From the NCBI RefSeq assembly GCF_002028425.1, contig NZ_CP020042.1, forward strand, positions 868,001 to 932,000: DNA of 64,000 bases, read 5' to 3'. Made by a program: the position numbers and the translations under genes. Position 1 is the first letter of the stretch. Every line of letters begins with the position of its first letter. Source of the DNA: Streptomyces katrae. GTDB lineage: Bacteria > Actinomycetota > Actinomycetes > Streptomycetales > Streptomycetaceae. Shown in pieces: positions 1-8,494 of this stretch. The notes beneath the pieces were generated by a model. That model was not told where the DNA came from, searched no databases, and saw only the letters and a list, made by a program, of their open reading frames with translations.

Positions 1-19
1 CGGCCCGGCCGGACGCGGC

Positions 20-421
20 TCAACCCCGGGGCCTGGCGGTCAGATGCTCGCTCAGCTGCTCCACCAGTTCGGACATGTTGTGGCCGACGAGTCCGGCGTC
101 GGCGTCCTCGGCCGCGACGAGGGCGAGGTGGGCGCCCTCGCCGGCCTCGACGATGAAGAGGATCCCGCCGTAGAACTCGGCCATGGCGGAGCGGACTCCG
201 CCGGTTCCGTCGCCGAACTCGATGGAGGCTCCGTGCGAGAGGCTCTGGATACCGGCGGCGATGGCGGCGAGCTGGTCGGCCTGGTCGACGGAGAGCTCGG
301 GGGTGCGGCACAGCTTGAGGCCGTCGCGGGAGAGCACGAGGGCGTGCCGGGCGCCGGGGGTGCGCTCCAGGAGTCCTTCCAGGAGCCAGCTGAGCTTCTC
401 GTCGGTGGTGGAGCCGGTCAT
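20..421 (-). CDS. Roadblock/LC7 domain protein (CvnB-like)
   Basis: A 133-residue protein with a single roadblock/LC7 fold. It has a conserved N-terminal helix, the core ALVLSRDGLKL and a second strand ILFIVEAGEGAHLALV. Proteins of this type lie between a sensor kinase and a small GTPase in actinobacterial conservons and act as a scaffold or GTPase-activating partner. The start overlaps the stop of the kinase gene by four bases (ATGA), so the two are probably translationally coupled. The next conservon members (CvnC, CvnD) would lie beyond the left edge and cannot be seen. Confidence 0.88.
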   Translation of the reverse strand: MTGSTTDEKLSWLLEGLLERTPGARHALVLSRDGLKLCRTPELSVDQADQLAAIAAGIQSLSHGASIEFGDGTGGVRSAMAEFYGGILFIVEAGEGAHLALVAAEDADAGLVGHNMSELVEQLSEHLTARPRG

Positions 422-2046
422 CTCGTGTCGCCTTCCGGGTGCGGGGGATTCGTGGGCTGCTGCCGCGCCGGCGCGTCGCGCACGGCCTGGCGGAAGCTGC
501 CGAAGCGGGCGGCGGACCGGGACGCGCCGGTGGGGGCGCTCTGGGTGCGGGGCGCCGGTGACGCGGCGTCGGGCCCTTCGGGGTGGGCGGCGGCCAGGGC
601 ACGGCCGCGCCGTCGCTGGGGCAGTCCGCTCTCGCCGAGGACCGGGGCCGGGCCGGCGTGTCCGGGGTCGTGGGGGTCGGCGGGGCCGCCAGGCGATGCT
701 CCGGCCTCCGGGCGCGGGGCGGGCGCGGGGGCCGCCGGCGCGGGGGCGCGGTCCGCTGCGGGGGCGCGGCCCGGTGCGAGGGCGCGGTCCGGTCCGGCGG
801 TGGGGGCCGGTCCCGCCGTCGGGGCCGCGAGGAGCGGCGGGGCCGGGACGGGTTCGGCCGGGGCGTGGCTGATCAGCTCCTCCGGGATCCTCATCAGCGC
901 GCCGGTGCCGCCGCGCGCGGAGGGGCGGAAGGAGACGGTCAGGCCGTGCTTGCGGGCGAGGCGGCCGACGACGGCCAGGCCGAGGCGGGTGCCGGAGAGC
1001 CCGGCGAGGTCCAGGGTCTCGGCGCCGACGGCCTGTTCGGCGCGGCGCAGCTGGAGCTCGCTCATGACGAGGCCGCTGTCCTCGACGGTGATGACGATCC
1101 CGGCCGGGACCTCCTCCACGTAGACGTGGACCTCGGCGGTGGGCGGGGAGAAGTTCGCGGCGTTGTCGAGGAGCTCGGCGAGGGCGTGCATGACGCCCTC
1201 GGCGGCGTGCCCGGCGACGGCGGCCGTGCTGGTGGAGTGCAGCCGGACGCGCTGGTAGCCGCCGATGCGGCCCATGGCGCCGCGCAGGATCGACTCCATG
1301 ACGATGGGCTTGGCCCAGCGGCGGCCCGAGCGGGCGCCGGTGAGGACGGCGATGGAGTCGGCGAGGCGGCCGGCCTGGGCGGTGCGGTGGTCGAGGTGCA
1401 GGAGGTCGCCCAGGACCTCCTCGTCGGCGTGCTTGTGTTCCATCTCGCGCAGGTCGGCGAGCATTCCGGTGGCCAGGGCCTGCATCCGGCCGGCCGCGTT
1501 GGCGGCGGCGGCCATGGCGGCGGCCCGGCCCGACTGGGCGCGCCGCAGTTCCTCGCCCAGCCGCTCGCGGGTGGCCTGCTGGGCGGCGGCCAGGTGGTCG
1601 AGTTCGGCGGCGTGGGCGGCGGTGAGCCGGGCCGCGTCGGCGGTGCGGGCCGCCGTCAGCCGGTCTGTCTCGGCCGCGTGCCCGGCGGTGAGCCGGGCGA
1701 TCTGGGCGCTGTGGTCCGCGGTGAGCCGGGCGAGTTCGGCGGAGAGGTCCGCGCTCTCGCGGGCCGCGTCGGCGGTCAGCCGGGCGATGTACGCGTCACG
1801 GGTGGTGACTTCCCCGGCGAGGAGGGCCAGGCTGCCGCGCAGCTGCCGGGTGGTGCGTGCCCACCAGGTCACGGCGTAGGCGGCGAGGGCCAGCAGCAGG
1901 GTGCCGAAGGCGGCGAACCAGGCCAGTGGGAGGCGTACCCCCGACGGTGCCGCGGCCACCGCCGCCGCGGAGATGGTGCCCGCGGCCACCGCCGTGACCA
2001 GCAGGGCGAGCGCGGAGGGGCGGAGGGGAGAGGGCGACGCCGTCAT
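418..2046 (-). CDS. Conservon sensor histidine kinase-like protein (CvnA-like)
   Basis: A 542-residue membrane kinase-like protein. Two hydrophobic helices lie near residues 12-32 and 38-58. They are followed by a long alanine-rich coiled coil with repeated ARLTA/DRLTA heptads, a helical region HKHADEEVLGDLLHLDHRTAQ in place of a normal H-box, and a C-terminal HATPase domain (NAANFSPP, VEDSG, GTRLGLAVVGRLARKHG). The tail is a proline/alanine-rich disordered region. This layout matches the nitrate/nitrite-type kinases of conservons. ATG at 2046 is preferred over TTG at 2049 because GAGG lies nine bases upstream. Lack of a classic phospho-acceptor motif suggests signalling through the roadblock/GTPase partners, which is inference. 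Confidence 0.87.
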   Translation of the reverse strand: MTASPSPLRPSALALLVTAVAAGTISAAAVAAAPSGVRLPLAWFAAFGTLLLALAAYAVTWWARTTRQLRGSLALLAGEVTTRDAYIARLTADAARESADLSAELARLTADHSAQIARLTAGHAAETDRLTAARTADAARLTAAHAAELDHLAAAQQATRERLGEELRRAQSGRAAAMAAAANAAGRMQALATGMLADLREMEHKHADEEVLGDLLHLDHRTAQAGRLADSIAVLTGARSGRRWAKPIVMESILRGAMGRIGGYQRVRLHSTSTAAVAGHAAEGVMHALAELLDNAANFSPPTAEVHVYVEEVPAGIVITVEDSGLVMSELQLRRAEQAVGAETLDLAGLSGTRLGLAVVGRLARKHGLTVSFRPSARGGTGALMRIPEELISHAPAEPVPAPPLLAAPTAGPAPTAGPDRALAPGRAPAADRAPAPAAPAPAPRPEAGASPGGPADPHDPGHAGPAPVLGESGLPQRRRGRALAAAHPEGPDAASPAPRTQSAPTGASRSAARFGSFRQAVRDAPARQQPTNPPHPEGDTR

Positions 2047-2217
2047 CAATCAGAGCCTCAAGAAAGGGGCGTATACGGAAGTGAGGGTTCCTGCGGCAAC
2101 GAGGCATCACTATAAGAGGATTGGTGATCGTTTAGGAAAGCCCCTGACAAAGATCACGCTGTGTAGCGCCCACTAAGGTGGCTTCTGGAGCGGTTTCGGG
2201 GCTATGCCGTGGCATCC

Positions 2218-2229
2218 TGTGACGTCACA
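2218..2229. promoter_or_regulatory. Perfect 12-bp palindrome TGTGACGTCACA
   Basis: TGTGACGTCACA is self-complementary and lies 51 bp before the first ATP-grasp gene, in the divergent gap between that gene and the conservon kinase. It resembles a compressed CRP-type site, with half-sites TGTGA and TCACA separated by two bases instead of six. The surrounding gap (2047-2280) is much richer in A+T than its neighbours, as expected for a divergent promoter region. A role as operator is inference. Confidence 0.4.
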
Positions 2230-2280
2230 ACTCGCCGGACGGGACCGACGGCGGACGTCCGGCGAATATGGGGAAGATCC

Positions 2281-3192
2281 ATGAGGCTCTGCTTCCTGGT
2301 GGAGGAGCACTACCGGCATGACGGCATGCCGAACGAGGTGATCCGTCAGCTGACCGCGTGGGGCCACCGGGTGGACGTCGTGCGGCCCGGCGGCTCACTG
2401 CTGCGCATGACCGACCTGGTGCGGGCGGGCACGCACGACGCCTGGGTGCTCAAGACCGTCTCGGGAGGGCCCGGGCTCACCCTCCTGGAGGCCGCGGCCG
2501 CCGCCGGGGTGACCACCGTCAACGACGCCCGCTCGATCCGCGGCGTCCGGGACAAGGCGCTCGCCGCCGCCCTCGGCAGCGCGCGGGGGCTCCCCCTGCC
2601 GCCCACGTACGCGGTGGCCCGCCCCGAACTCCTGGCGGAGATACCGGACGAGCGCTACCCGCTCGTGGTCAAACCGGCCGACGGCAGCTCCGGCCGGGGG
2701 GTGCACCTGGTGCCCTCGCCGGACCGGCTCGCGGCGCTGCTCCCCGAACTCGCGGGCGAGGGCGTGCTCATCGCCCAGCCCTACGTCCCGAACCCCGGGA
2801 CCGACATCAAGGTGTACTGCGTGAACGGGGAGCTGCACGCCACCGAGCGCTGCTCCCCCCTGCACCCCGACGCCGCCGTCCGCGAGCGCCGGGTGCCGCT
2901 GCCGGCCGAGGTCGCGGGGATCGCCGCCCGGGTGGGCGAGGTGTACGGGCTGGACCTGTACGGGGTGGACGTGCTGCTGGGCCCCGACGGGCCGGTCGTG
3001 GTCGACGTCAACGACTTCCCGAGCTTCCGGCAGGTTCCGGACGCGGCGGCCCGGGTGGCGGGAGCCGTCCTGGACCTGGCCCGCGCGGGCGGCGGCCGGG
3101 CGTCCGCGCCGCTGTGCCCGCCGGCCCGGCCGTACTCCCTGCCGGTGGCCATCCCGGCGCAGGCGTCGGCGCGGGCGGGGGACGGCGCGTGA
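2281..3192 (+). CDS. ATP-grasp domain protein (RimK-like), first of a pair
   Basis: A 303-residue ATP-grasp ligase-like protein. It begins with a Rossmann-like pre-ATP-grasp region (MRLCFLVEEHY). The ATP-binding part follows: LVVKPADGSSGRGVHLV (nucleotide-binding lysine and glycine loop), VLIAQPYVPN, and DLYGVDVL with VVVDVNDFPSF, which supplies the metal-binding acidic and asparagine residues. The family forms amide or peptide bonds through acyl-phosphates. ATG 2281 is chosen because the protein then starts at the conserved fold; an in-frame upstream start at 2209 would add an unrelated tail. The stop overlaps the next ATP-grasp gene in a GTGA sequence. The substrate is unknown. Confidence 0.85.
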   Translation: MRLCFLVEEHYRHDGMPNEVIRQLTAWGHRVDVVRPGGSLLRMTDLVRAGTHDAWVLKTVSGGPGLTLLEAAAAAGVTTVNDARSIRGVRDKALAAALGSARGLPLPPTYAVARPELLAEIPDERYPLVVKPADGSSGRGVHLVPSPDRLAALLPELAGEGVLIAQPYVPNPGTDIKVYCVNGELHATERCSPLHPDAAVRERRVPLPAEVAGIAARVGEVYGLDLYGVDVLLGPDGPVVVDVNDFPSFRQVPDAAARVAGAVLDLARAGGGRASAPLCPPARPYSLPVAIPAQASARAGDGA

Positions 3193-3989
3193 GGATCGGC
3201 CTGATCACCCCGGACCCCGGGCACCCGCTGCTGGCGGCCACCGCCGCACTGCTCGGCGGACGGCACGAGGTGGAGGTGCTGCACCCCGGGGCGGGCGCCG
3301 CCGCGGCCCCCGCAGCGACCGCCGACGTGTACCTGCTCAAGGCCCGGACCCCGGCGGCGCTGGAACTCGCCCGCGCGCTGGAGGACGCGGGCGCGCCGGT
3401 GCTGAACTCCGCCGCCGCCACCGAGCGCTGCCAGGACCGCACCGGCATGGCCGAACTGGCCCGGGGGGCCGGGCTCCCGTTCGCGGCCACCCGCACCTTC
3501 GCCTCCCTGTCGCTCCTCGGGTCCGCCGCGGACCTGGGGTGGCCGCTGGTGGCCAAGAGCCGGCGCAGCCGCAAGGACGACCTGGTGGTCCGCCTCGACG
3601 GCCCCGGAGCGCTGCGGGAGCTGGAACCGCGCTGGGGCGGGGAGCCGGTGATCACGCAGGCGTTCGCACCGAACGACGGCTGGGACCACAAGCTGTGGGT
3701 GGTCGGGGACGAGGTCTTCGCCGGCCTGCGCCGCTCCGAACTCGCCGTCCGCGGCGAGGAGCCGGCCCGGAGCCCGGACCGGCTGCCGGACGGCTGGGCC
3801 GCGCTGGCCCTGCGCGTGGGCGAGGTCTTCGGGCTGGACGTGTACGGGGTGGACGTCATCGCGACCGGCGACGGGCCCCTCATCGTCGACGTCAACGCCT
3901 TCCCCGGCATCCGCGGCCAGGCCGGCGCCCCCGAGGCCCTTGCCGCCCTGGCCCTGAGCCGGGCCGCCACGGCCGCGCGGCAGACCTGA
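3189..3989 (+). CDS. ATP-grasp domain protein, second of a pair
   Basis: A 266-residue paralogue of the preceding gene, starting with GTG inside its stop codon. The C-terminal half is well conserved (DVYGVDVI, LIVDVNAFPGIRG), and GWDHKLWVVGDEVFAG matches the central strands. The ATP-lid region differs: where the first protein has a glycine-rich DGSSGRG, this one has KSRRSRKDDLVV. It may bind nucleotide differently or form a heteromer with its neighbour. Tandem unequal ATP-grasps suggest an enzyme pair acting on one substrate or as a complex, which is inference. No precursor peptide was found nearby. Confidence 0.82.
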   Translation: MRIGLITPDPGHPLLAATAALLGGRHEVEVLHPGAGAAAAPAATADVYLLKARTPAALELARALEDAGAPVLNSAAATERCQDRTGMAELARGAGLPFAATRTFASLSLLGSAADLGWPLVAKSRRSRKDDLVVRLDGPGALRELEPRWGGEPVITQAFAPNDGWDHKLWVVGDEVFAGLRRSELAVRGEEPARSPDRLPDGWAALALRVGEVFGLDVYGVDVIATGDGPLIVDVNAFPGIRGQAGAPEALAALALSRAATAARQT

Positions 3990-3995
3990 CGTGAA

Positions 3996-4029
3996 CCTGC
4001 CCCGGTCCTGGACGGAGGACCGGGGCAGG
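3996..4029. terminator. Bidirectional terminator hairpin
   Basis: A perfect 13-bp stem (CCTGCCCCGGTCC pairing with GGACCGGGGCAGG, 3996-4008 and 4017-4029) with an 8-base loop. It lies exactly between the convergent ATP-grasp and gap genes. No U-tract is present, as is usual in this group of bacteria. Confidence 0.8.
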
Positions 4030-4034
4030 AGGTC

Positions 4035-5030
4035 TCAGCCCGCCAGGAGGGTGAGGGTGTCGATCACGCGGTTCGAGAAGCCCCACTCGTTGTCGTACCA
4101 GGCGACCACCTTGACGTGGCGGCCGTCGACGCGGGTGAGCTCCGAGTCGAAGATGGAGGAGGCGGGGTTGCCGGTGATGTCGGAGGACACCAGCGGGTCC
4201 TCCGAGTACTCGAGCACCCCGGCCAGCGGGCCCTCGGCGGCGGCGCGGTAGGCCGCCAGCACCTCGTCGCGGGTGACGTCCCGGGAGACCGTCGTGTTCA
4301 GTTCGACGATCGAGCCGACCGGGACGGGCACGCGGATCGAGTCGCCCGACAGCTTCCCGTCGAGGTTGGGGAGCACGAGGCCGATCGCCTTGGCCGCGCC
4401 GGTCGTGGTCGGCACGATGTTCACGGCGGCGGCGCGGGCCCGGCGCGGGTCGCGGTGCGGGCCGTCCTGGAGGGCCTGCTCCTGGGTGTAGGCGTGCACG
4501 GTCGTCATGAACCCGTGCTCGATGCCGGCCAGTTCGTCCAGGACGGAGGCCAGCGGCGCGAGCGCGTTCGTCGTGCACGAGGCGTTCGAGACGATGGTGT
4601 GGAGCTCGGGGTCGTAGGCGCCGGTGTTCACGCCGTACGCGAGCGTCACGTCCGCGCCGTCCGAGGGGGCGCTGACGAGCACCTTCTTCGCGCCCGCCTT
4701 GATGTGGGCGCGGGCGGCCCCGGCGGAGGTGAAGCGGCCGGTGGCCTCCAGCACGATGTCGACGCCGAGTTCGGCCCAGGGCAGCCGCTCCGGCTCTCGC
4801 TCGGCGAGGACGGCGATGCGCCGGCCGTCGACCACGAGGGTGGTGCCGTCGACCGTCACCGGGCGGCCGAGCCGGCCGGCCGTGGAGTCGTAGGCGAGCA
4901 GCCGCGCGAGGGTGGCCGGCTCCGTGAGGTCGTTGACGGCCACGACCTCCAGGTCGCTGTCGCGTTCGAGCAGCGCGCGCAGCACGTTGCGTCCGATGCG
5001 GCCGAATCCGTTGATGGCGATGCGAGTCAT
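4035..5030 (-). CDS. gap: Type I glyceraldehyde-3-phosphate dehydrogenase
   Basis: A 331-residue glycolytic enzyme converting glyceraldehyde 3-phosphate, NAD and phosphate to 1,3-bisphosphoglycerate. The Rossmann motif INGFGRIGRN is at the N-terminus and the active-site SNASCTTNALAP has the catalytic cysteine at about residue 152. The C-terminus contains WYDNEWGFSNRV. Length is normal for the family. ATG 5030 gives the canonical MTRIAINGFG start, and a longer in-frame reading adds 31 unrelated residues. The upstream gap carries an unusual repeat array (5089-5137), and an AraC-type regulator gene is encoded just upstream on the same strand. Confidence 0.95.
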   Translation of the reverse strand: MTRIAINGFGRIGRNVLRALLERDSDLEVVAVNDLTEPATLARLLAYDSTAGRLGRPVTVDGTTLVVDGRRIAVLAEREPERLPWAELGVDIVLEATGRFTSAGAARAHIKAGAKKVLVSAPSDGADVTLAYGVNTGAYDPELHTIVSNASCTTNALAPLASVLDELAGIEHGFMTTVHAYTQEQALQDGPHRDPRRARAAAVNIVPTTTGAAKAIGLVLPNLDGKLSGDSIRVPVPVGSIVELNTTVSRDVTRDEVLAAYRAAAEGPLAGVLEYSEDPLVSSDITGNPASSIFDSELTRVDGRHVKVVAWYDNEWGFSNRVIDTLTLLAG

Positions 5031-5088
5031 GAGCGGTGTCCCCTTCTGTTCGTCCCCAGGTTCGCTCCCGCCACCCGCCCACGACAGT

Positions 5089-5137
5089 GGCGAGATCGCC
5101 ACGGTTCGCAAGTATCTCGCCATCTCGCCGTCTCGCC
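5089..5137. promoter_or_regulatory. Repeat array upstream of gap: three GGCGAGA direct repeats plus an inverted copy
   Basis: Read on the minus strand, GGCGAGA occurs three times at exact 8-bp spacing (plus-strand TCTCGCC at 5115-5121, 5123-5129 and 5131-5137). After a 19-bp gap comes an inverted copy inside GGCGATCTCGCC (5089-5100). The array lies 59 to 107 bp upstream of the gap start codon. This order suggests a multi-site operator for a regulator of gap. The adjacent GlxA/AraC-type protein is one candidate, but that link is inference. Confidence 0.5.
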
Positions 5138-5162
5138 CACCCGTCGGCCGGCGTCGCGCGGG

Positions 5163-6119
5163 CTACTCGCCCCGGGTGAAGGTGCGCCGGTACTCGGTGG
5201 GGGTGGTGCCGAGGATCCGCTGGAAGTGCAGGCGCAGGTTCGCGCCGGTGCCCAGGCCCACGTCGGCGGCGATCTGCTCGACGCTCCGCTCGGAGCGCTC
5301 CAGCAGCTCGCGGGCCACGTCGACCCGGGCCCGCATGACCCACTGCATCGGCGTGTACCCCGTGTCCTGGGCGAAGCGCCGCGAGAAGGTACGGGGCGAC
5401 ACGGCCGCGTGCTGGGCGAGCACGTCGAGGGTCAGGGGCTCGCCCAGCCGGTGCAGCGCCCATTCACGGGTGGCGGAGAACCGCTCCCCCAGCGGCTCCG
5501 GCACGCTGCGCGGCAGGTACTGCGCCTGGCCTCCGCTGCGGTACGGGGCCGCCACCAGACGCCGGGCCGCGTGGTTGGCGGCGGCGACGCCGAGGTCGCG
5601 GCGCAGGATGTGCAGGCACAGGTCGATGCCCGAGGCGGCGCCGGCCGAGGTCAGGACGCTGCCCTCGTCAACGAACAGCACGTTCTCGTCGAGCCGGACG
5701 AGGGGGTGTTTCGCCGTCAGCGCCCGGGTGTAGTGCCAGTGGGTGGTGGCGCGCTTGCCGTCGAGCAGCCCGGTGGCGGCGAGCGCGAAGGCGCCCGTCG
5801 AGATCGCGGCGAGGCGGGCGCCCCGGCCGTGGGCGGCGGTCAGCGCCTCGACGACCTCGCGCGGCGGGTCGTCCCGGTCGGGGAAACGGTAGCCGGGGAC
5901 GAAGACGATGTCGGCCCATTCGAGCGCCTCCAGGCCGTGGGAGACGTGGTAGGACAGGCCGTCGCCACCGGTGACCAGCCCGGGGGCCGCCCCGCACACC
6001 CGGACCTCGTACGGCATGCTCGCGCGGGTGCTGAAGACCTGCGCGGGGATCCCGACGTCGAGCGGTTTGGCGCCTTCGAGGACGAGGACGGCGACGCGGT
6101 GGAGGCGGGATCGGGGCAC
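5163..6119 (-). CDS. GlxA-type AraC family transcriptional regulator
   Basis: A 318-residue regulator. The N-terminal two thirds is a DJ-1/PfpI-like domain (VAVLVLEGAKPLDVGIPAQVF, DIVFVPGYRFPD, LAAISTGAFALAATGLLDGK). The C-terminal 100 residues are a double helix-turn-helix of the AraC/XylS type (TLDVLAQHAAVSPRTFSRRF, SVEQIAADVGLGTGANLRLHF). The DJ-1 nucleophile position reads AISTGAF, so a serine replaces the usual cysteine; the domain is probably a sensor rather than an enzyme. GTG 6119 places the start at the conserved VPRSRLHRVAVL. It lies 132 bp upstream of gap on the same strand. Confidence 0.85.
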   Translation of the reverse strand: MPRSRLHRVAVLVLEGAKPLDVGIPAQVFSTRASMPYEVRVCGAAPGLVTGGDGLSYHVSHGLEALEWADIVFVPGYRFPDRDDPPREVVEALTAAHGRGARLAAISTGAFALAATGLLDGKRATTHWHYTRALTAKHPLVRLDENVLFVDEGSVLTSAGAASGIDLCLHILRRDLGVAAANHAARRLVAAPYRSGGQAQYLPRSVPEPLGERFSATREWALHRLGEPLTLDVLAQHAAVSPRTFSRRFAQDTGYTPMQWVMRARVDVARELLERSERSVEQIAADVGLGTGANLRLHFQRILGTTPTEYRRTFTRGE

Positions 6120-6272
6120 GTCGCAGAGCGTACGCGGGACGAAACCCGGGTGCGTGCCGTGCCCGTGGGGTCGCCGCTGCGGGGGCCGGGCCGGGCGCCC
6201 GGGCGGCGGCCGCGTCCGCCCCCGGGACGGGGTGGTCGACCGGCCCCGCGCCCGCTCCCATACTTGGGGCTC

Positions 6273-6758
6273 ATGAGAGGGAAGGACAAGGACACCGCGC
6301 GCAGCAGCCCGCTGGTGCCCGCCGCCGTGGCGGCCGAGATCGCACGGCACGACTGGGCGTCCGTCGAGTGCGGCTGCGGCCGTTCGGCAGGCCATCTGGA
6401 GGACACCCTGTGGCATGCCGCCGAGGGGCATCCGGCGGCCTTCCACGCCCTGGAGGGGCATGTCTTCGCCCGGTCCAGACTCTGCCCGCCCGCCCCTGCG
6501 GCCTGTGCGGTCCTGATGGCCGTCTGGTCGGCCGGACCGCCCCGGCTGGCGACCCGTGAGGCCCTGCTGCGGACCCTGCTCGCGCTGCTGACCACCCTGG
6601 ACGACGGATCCGCGTACGAGGCGGGGCTCTACGGGCAGTGCGCCGCCTTCGTCCGCGCCGGCCTGCCGGGGCTGCGCGGCGGGCTGGCGGGCCGGCCCGG
6701 CAGCGTGAGCGCCGCCTACGCCGACGGGATCCGGGACATCATCGGGCTGTGCGCCTGA
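6273..6758 (+). CDS. Hypothetical protein
   Basis: A 161-residue protein beginning MRGKDKDTARSSPL. It is predicted cytoplasmic, helical and rich in alanine and leucine, with several cysteines and histidines near residues 33-45 (VECGCGRSAGHLEDTLWH). No signal peptide and no recognised domain. Its last 20 bases overlap the end of the convergent HAD gene, so the two 3' ends are antisense to each other. Function unknown. Confidence 0.6.
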   Translation: MRGKDKDTARSSPLVPAAVAAEIARHDWASVECGCGRSAGHLEDTLWHAAEGHPAAFHALEGHVFARSRLCPPAPAACAVLMAVWSAGPPRLATREALLRTLLALLTTLDDGSAYEAGLYGQCAAFVRAGLPGLRGGLAGRPGSVSAAYADGIRDIIGLCA

Positions 6759-7398
6759 GCCCGCGCAGCAGCTCCGGGGTGACCTCCTCCAGGGAGGACG
6801 CGAAGGTGCGCGCCGCCGAGCGGGGGACGTCCAGCAGGGAGGGCACGACCAGGACCGGGCAGCCCGCGGCCTCGGCGGAGGCCGCGCCGTCCGGGGAGTC
6901 CTCCACCGCGACGCACTCCCCCGGCTCCAGCCCGAGGCGGCCGGCCGCCTCGCGGTAGGGGTCGGGGTGCGGCTTGGTGCGTACGGTGTCGTCGGCGGAG
7001 AGGGTGAAGGCGAACGGGACGTGCGCCAGCGCGCCCCCCACCACCTGGTCGACGACCTTCCGGGGCGAGGCGCTGACCAGGGCGAAGGGCACGCCCTGGT
7101 CCTGAAGGGCGGTCAGCAGGCGCTGGGCGCCGGGCCGGACGGGGGCGCCGGCCGCGACCCGGCCGTGGAAGCCCTCGGTGAGCTCGTCCGCCACCGCCCG
7201 GGCGTCGGCGGCGCCGGTGATCCGTACGAGGTGGGCGGCGGTGTCGGCGACCGCGCGGCCGACGACCTCGGGGGCGTCGGCCTGACCGAGCCGGTGACCG
7301 AGGCGGTCCGCGACCTCCTCGGTGGTCTCCCACCACAGCACCTCGGTGTCCACGAGGGTGCCGTCCATGTCGAAGAGGACGGCGGCGGGTCCGCTCAC
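6739..7398 (-). CDS. HAD family hydrolase (phosphatase-like)
   Basis: A 219-residue haloacid-dehalogenase hydrolase with all four motifs: FDMDGTLVD (nucleophile and acid aspartates), LVSASPRK, the lysine in RTKPHPDPY, and VAVEDSPDGAASAEAAG. The cap region is of the small alpha-helical type seen in phosphoglycolate and sugar-phosphate phosphatases. GTG 7398 overlaps the stop of the ABC ATPase gene as GTGA, making it the last gene of the importer operon. Phosphonatase is a natural suspicion from the context, but the motif I environment is that of a phosphatase, so the substrate remains open. Confidence 0.85.
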   Translation of the reverse strand: MSGPAAVLFDMDGTLVDTEVLWWETTEEVADRLGHRLGQADAPEVVGRAVADTAAHLVRITGAADARAVADELTEGFHGRVAAGAPVRPGAQRLLTALQDQGVPFALVSASPRKVVDQVVGGALAHVPFAFTLSADDTVRTKPHPDPYREAAGRLGLEPGECVAVEDSPDGAASAEAAGCPVLVVPSLLDVPRSAARTFASSLEEVTPELLRGLRRTAR

Positions 7399-8489
7399 GC
7401 CGCCCTCGCCACGACGAGCACGGGACGCTCGGCCATGGCGACGGTGGCCCGTGCGCCGGGGGTGAGCCCGCCCGCGTCCCGGGAGGGGACGTCGGCCTTG
7501 ACCCGGGTGCCTCCCGGCAGGTCGAGGTGGAGGCGGGTGACGGCGCCGAAGAACGAGGCCGAGGTGACGGTGGCGTCGCCTTCCTCGTCGGCGGTGACGG
7601 TGAGGTTCTCGGGGCGGACCAGCACCTCGACGTCGGAGCCGGAGGGGACCGGCCCGTCGACGGGCAGCCGGGTGCCGGCGATCTCCACCCGGCCGTCGCC
7701 GGTGAGGCGGCCCGGGAGCCGGTTCATGGTGCCGACGAACTCGGCGACGAAGGGCGTGGCGGGCCGCTCGTAGAGCTCGGCGGGGGCGGCGCACTGCTCC
7801 AGCTTCCCGGCGTTGAGGACGGCGACCCGGTCGGCCATGGACAGGGCCTCCTCCTGGTCGTGGGTGACGAACACGGTGGTGATGCCGAGGGAGAGCTGGA
7901 GCCGGCGGATCTCCTCGCGCAGGTTGGCCCGTACCTTGGCGTCCAGGGCGGAGAGGGGTTCGTCGAGCAGGAGCACGCGCGGGCGCAGGGCCAGGGCGCG
8001 GGCGAGGGCCACGCGCTGCTGCTGGCCGCCGGACATCTGGTGCGGGTAGCGGGCGCCGTGGTCGGGCAGCCCGACCAGGTCGAGGAGTTCGGCGGCGCGC
8101 TCGCGGCGGCGGGCCGCCGGGACGCCCCGTACGCGCAGGCCGAAGGCGACGTTCTCGCGGGCGTTGAGGTGGGGGAAGAGACTGTACGACTGGAAGACCA
8201 TCCCGGCGTCGCGGCGGTTGGCCGGGACCCGGGTGATGTCCTCGCCGTCGACCAGCACGTCGCCGGAGTCGGGGTGTTCGAAGCCCGCGAGGACGCGCAG
8301 CGCGGTGGTCTTGCCGCAGCCCGACGGGCCGAGCAGGGCGAGGAGTTCGCCGGGCTCGACGGTCAGGTCGAGCCCGTCGAGGGCGGTGGTGGGGCCGAAC
8401 GCGCGGCGCAGGCCGCGGAATTCGACGCGGGCGCCCCCGGTGGCGGCGGACTCGGCCGGCTTCCCGGCCTCGGTCAGGGTGGTGGACAT
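7395..8489 (-). CDS. ABC transporter ATP-binding protein (phosphonate/iron/polyamine type)
   Basis: A 364-residue importer ATPase. Walker A is GPSGCGKTT (residues about 54-62), the Q-loop region is AGMVFQSYSLFPHLN, the signature is MSGGQQQRVALARAL and Walker B is LLLDEPLSALD. A C-terminal TOBE-like domain follows (VLVRPENLTVTADEE). Length and TOBE extension fit the CUT1/FbpC/PotA/PhnT group. ATG 8489 is five bases after the stop of the permease gene. It powers the two permeases encoded upstream. Confidence 0.92.
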   Translation of the reverse strand: MSTTLTEAGKPAESAATGGARVEFRGLRRAFGPTTALDGLDLTVEPGELLALLGPSGCGKTTALRVLAGFEHPDSGDVLVDGEDITRVPANRRDAGMVFQSYSLFPHLNARENVAFGLRVRGVPAARRRERAAELLDLVGLPDHGARYPHQMSGGQQQRVALARALALRPRVLLLDEPLSALDAKVRANLREEIRRLQLSLGITTVFVTHDQEEALSMADRVAVLNAGKLEQCAAPAELYERPATPFVAEFVGTMNRLPGRLTGDGRVEIAGTRLPVDGPVPSGSDVEVLVRPENLTVTADEEGDATVTSASFFGAVTRLHLDLPGGTRVKADVPSRDAGGLTPGARATVAMAERPVLVVARAA

Positions 8490-8494
8490 GCGGG

